A stretch of 13,050 nucleotides of DNA, taken from positions 1-13,050 of the forward strand of contig JAGBCG010000035.1 of assembly GCA_017938055.1 (NCBI GenBank), in the 5' to 3' direction. Under the pieces are notes generated by a model. It was not told the DNA's origin. It was given only the letters and a program-made list of their open reading frames with translations, and did not search any database. The position numbers and the translations under genes are program-made. Shown here one piece after another: positions 11,838 through 13,050 of this stretch (positions are counted from its first letter, which is position 1; every line of letters begins with the position of its first letter). The stretch comes from Clostridia bacterium (GTDB lineage: Bacteria; Bacillota; Clostridia; Oscillospirales; CAG-382).

Positions 11838-12554
11838 TTATGGAAGAACTCTGCGGGGAACTACACGAAAAGCATCATTTGCCATGCGGAATCCCTCTGC
11901 ATAATCGACTCCACACTGAAGTCCTCTATATTTTGCAACTGTATAGTAGTTTTCAAAAAAGTCCTTGCCCGCAACCGCCTCTTTGTAATTATCTGCCATC
12001 CATGATACCTGACTTTTGTGTTCTCTGCACATAGCCATTTTAATTTCCATAGTATCAGTTATATCTACATATTCTGTAGGAATAAAACCTAAACCGTTTG
12101 CAGGCTCAAAATATGCAATAATCGGAATTTTATCATATGCAGGAGCTTTCGTGTGTATCTTTTCAATAGGAATCATAACAGCAATATCATTTATTATTTT
12201 GCTTGTCAGTTCGTGGTCAGGATTATAGTCCTCAGGATTGTGGGTAAGAATAATATCCGCCTTACAATATCTTACAAGATTTATAAAAGCAAGTCGTGCC
12301 TGTTTATCTTCAAAAAACATCTCGTCATCATAGTCAAGACAGATGTATTCAGCTCCGATAATAGCCGCTGCTCTTCTTGCCTCTTCTTTTCTTATTTTTG
12401 CTATTTCATCCATGGGAAGTGTTGCTGAACCAATGTTTCCATTTGTTGCTGTTGCTGTAAACACTTTATGTCCTTGTTTTGCGTATTTTGCAAGCGTACC
12501 TCCACAGGAAATTTCTACATCATCCGGATGGGCACCTATTGCCAGTATATTCAT
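11838..12554 (-). CDS. PIG-L/LmbE family N-acetyl-sugar deacetylase
   Basis: The 238-residue length is normal for the family. It opens MNILAIGAHPDDVEISCGGT: the AHPDD motif (residues 8-12) supplies zinc ligands H9 and D12, with D11 as candidate general base. H114 in HNPEDYNPDH is the third zinc ligand. It hydrolyses an N-acetyl (rarely other acyl) group from an amino-sugar derivative in the cytoplasm; the family includes GlcNAc-PI, MshB and BshB deacetylases. AGGAGG at 12562-12567 fixes the start. It sits in a sugar-isomerase operon, with no bacillithiol or mycothiol partner genes visible, so a catabolic role on an acetylated sugar or glycoside is more likely than thiol synthesis. Substrate unknown. 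Family very sure. Confidence 0.93.
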   Translation of the reverse strand: MNILAIGAHPDDVEISCGGTLAKYAKQGHKVFTATATNGNIGSATLPMDEIAKIRKEEARRAAAIIGAEYICLDYDDEMFFEDKQARLAFINLVRYCKADIILTHNPEDYNPDHELTSKIINDIAVMIPIEKIHTKAPAYDKIPIIAYFEPANGLGFIPTEYVDITDTMEIKMAMCREHKSQVSWMADNYKEAVAGKDFFENYYTVAKYRGLQCGVDYAEGFRMANDAFRVVPRRVLP

Positions 12555-12578
12555 ACATATTCCTCCTATATTACATTA

Positions 12579-12627
12579 AAGCCACAGCCGAAAAAACGTC
12601 GACTATATGTTTTCACAGCTGTGGCTT
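12579..12627. terminator. Stem-loop with weak terminator character between the PMI-like and PIG-L genes
   Basis: AAGCCACAGC (12579-12588) pairs perfectly with GCTGTGGCTT (12618-12627). Inside, GAAAAAAC and GTTTTC can extend a second stem around CGTCGACTATAT. The better T run (GTTTTATT) is on the plus strand, where no gene ends. On the operon strand it is followed only by TAATGTAAT. It is therefore likely a partial terminator or mRNA-processing hairpin within the operon. Confidence 0.5.
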
Positions 12628-12654
12628 GTTTTATTATACGTTTATTGTATTATA

Positions 12655-13050
12655 TTAACCCTGTTTCCATCTCTGGATTACGCAGGTTACTCTGCCTCCC
12701 TCTTCATTGATGATTTCATAATCACCGAATGTAGCGGGAATAACTAAAGTCTGGAACTTATCACAAACAGCGTAAAGGTCTTTGTTTGCTTTGGAGCGAA
12801 CTGTAACCTTTGAGCCAACTGTCAGAGTAAACATATGCATAAATTTACCCTCAGTTGAGTATTCGCCTACTTTTTCAAAGTGAATTCTCTCAACGTGATA
12901 AGGCATAACAGGTGTGCTCTTATAACGGTCAATAAAGTATTCCTTTGTCCACTTAATAACAGAAGGTGTGGAAAGAAGGTGGTCTTTTACCCAAGAAGCT
13001 CTTCTTGTTTTTTCCATATTTCTTCCATGCTCCAAATGCATCTTTAAGGG
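12655..13050 (-). CDS. Mannose-6-phosphate-isomerase-like cupin protein, C-terminal part (5' end outside window)
   Basis: The minus-strand frame is open from the window edge to TAA at 12655, giving 131 residues. The sequence (VKDHLLSTPSVIKWTKEYFI, then MPYHVERIHFE, FMHMFTLTVGSKVTV, LVIPATFGDYEI) resembles the C-terminal cupin domain of the large class I mannose-6-phosphate-isomerase-like proteins. There the last strands (TLVIPA..G.Y.I) close the barrel, and the metal and catalytic residues lie further upstream. ATG codons at 13041 and 13017 exist, but the frame continues upstream without a stop and neither has a good ribosome binding site, so I read it as partial. It is the first visible gene of the sugar operon, 100 nt before the PIG-L gene. 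Family call moderate because only the tail is visible. Confidence 0.65.
   Translation of the reverse strand, partial: PLKMHLEHGRNMEKTRRASWVKDHLLSTPSVIKWTKEYFIDRYKSTPVMPYHVERIHFEKVGEYSTEGKFMHMFTLTVGSKVTVRSKANKDLYAVCDKFQTLVIPATFGDYEIINEEGGRVTCVIQRWKQG

Noticed and set aside
12655..13041. Complete 128-aa protein starting at the ATG at 13041
   Set aside because: The frame stays open upstream to the window edge and the sequence resembles the C-terminal cupin of a much longer isomerase-like protein.

Overview
The window is AT-rich and compact. Ribosome binding sites are strong (GGAGG or AGGAG), and several promoters have textbook TTGACA/TATAAT-like boxes with 17-bp spacers. Lipoprotein signal peptides are short and Gram-positive in style. 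Together with the gene families (Lrp plus aminotransferase, PaaK plus tandem-ACT protein, LacI-controlled sugar isomerases, PIG-L deacetylase, GH3 hexosaminidase-like enzyme) this points to an anaerobic Firmicute of class Clostridia, probably a Ruminococcus/Oscillospiraceae-like or related gut lineage. That assignment is inferred from style, not from a marker gene.

Left edge (1-650, minus strand): the 5' end of a class I/II aminotransferase sits translationally coupled behind an Lrp/AsnC regulator.

Accessory island (about 830-4480, plus strand): two tandem promoters flank or overlap an 18-bp near-palindrome. Behind them is a run of poorly conserved surface or membrane-anchored proteins: a 151-aa and a 183-aa protein, each with one N-terminal membrane segment, and two lipoproteins of 204 and 308 aa. 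Fragments of paralogues lie between them: a frameshifted copy of the 151-aa gene, an orphan C-terminal tail of a 308-aa-type gene, and another orphan 'WYLL' tail. An exact 46-bp promoter/operator segment occurs at both ends of the island (864-909 and 4437-4482), and the right-hand copy drives no visible gene. The island looks like a fast-evolving duplication and deletion zone.

Middle (4550-8350): a GH3 glycosidase on the minus strand is divergent from a plus-strand pair, a phenylacetate-CoA-ligase-family enzyme followed by a double-ACT-domain protein. The intergenic region between them holds back-to-back consensus promoters.

Right half (8350-13050): after a cluster of hairpins comes a plus-strand LacI-family regulator with its own promoter and a 14-bp inverted-repeat operator just after the -10. 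It converges, across a shared bidirectional terminator, on a minus-strand sugar operon. In transcription order this is a mannose-6-phosphate-isomerase-like protein (C-terminal part only), a PIG-L/LmbE deacetylase, an L-fucose/L-arabinose-isomerase-like protein and a D-lyxose isomerase. The set suggests catabolism of an unusual or acetylated sugar by deacetylation and aldose-ketose isomerisation, probably under the LacI regulator. The substrate cannot be read from sequence alone. No tRNA, rRNA, CRISPR array, transposase or integrase was seen.
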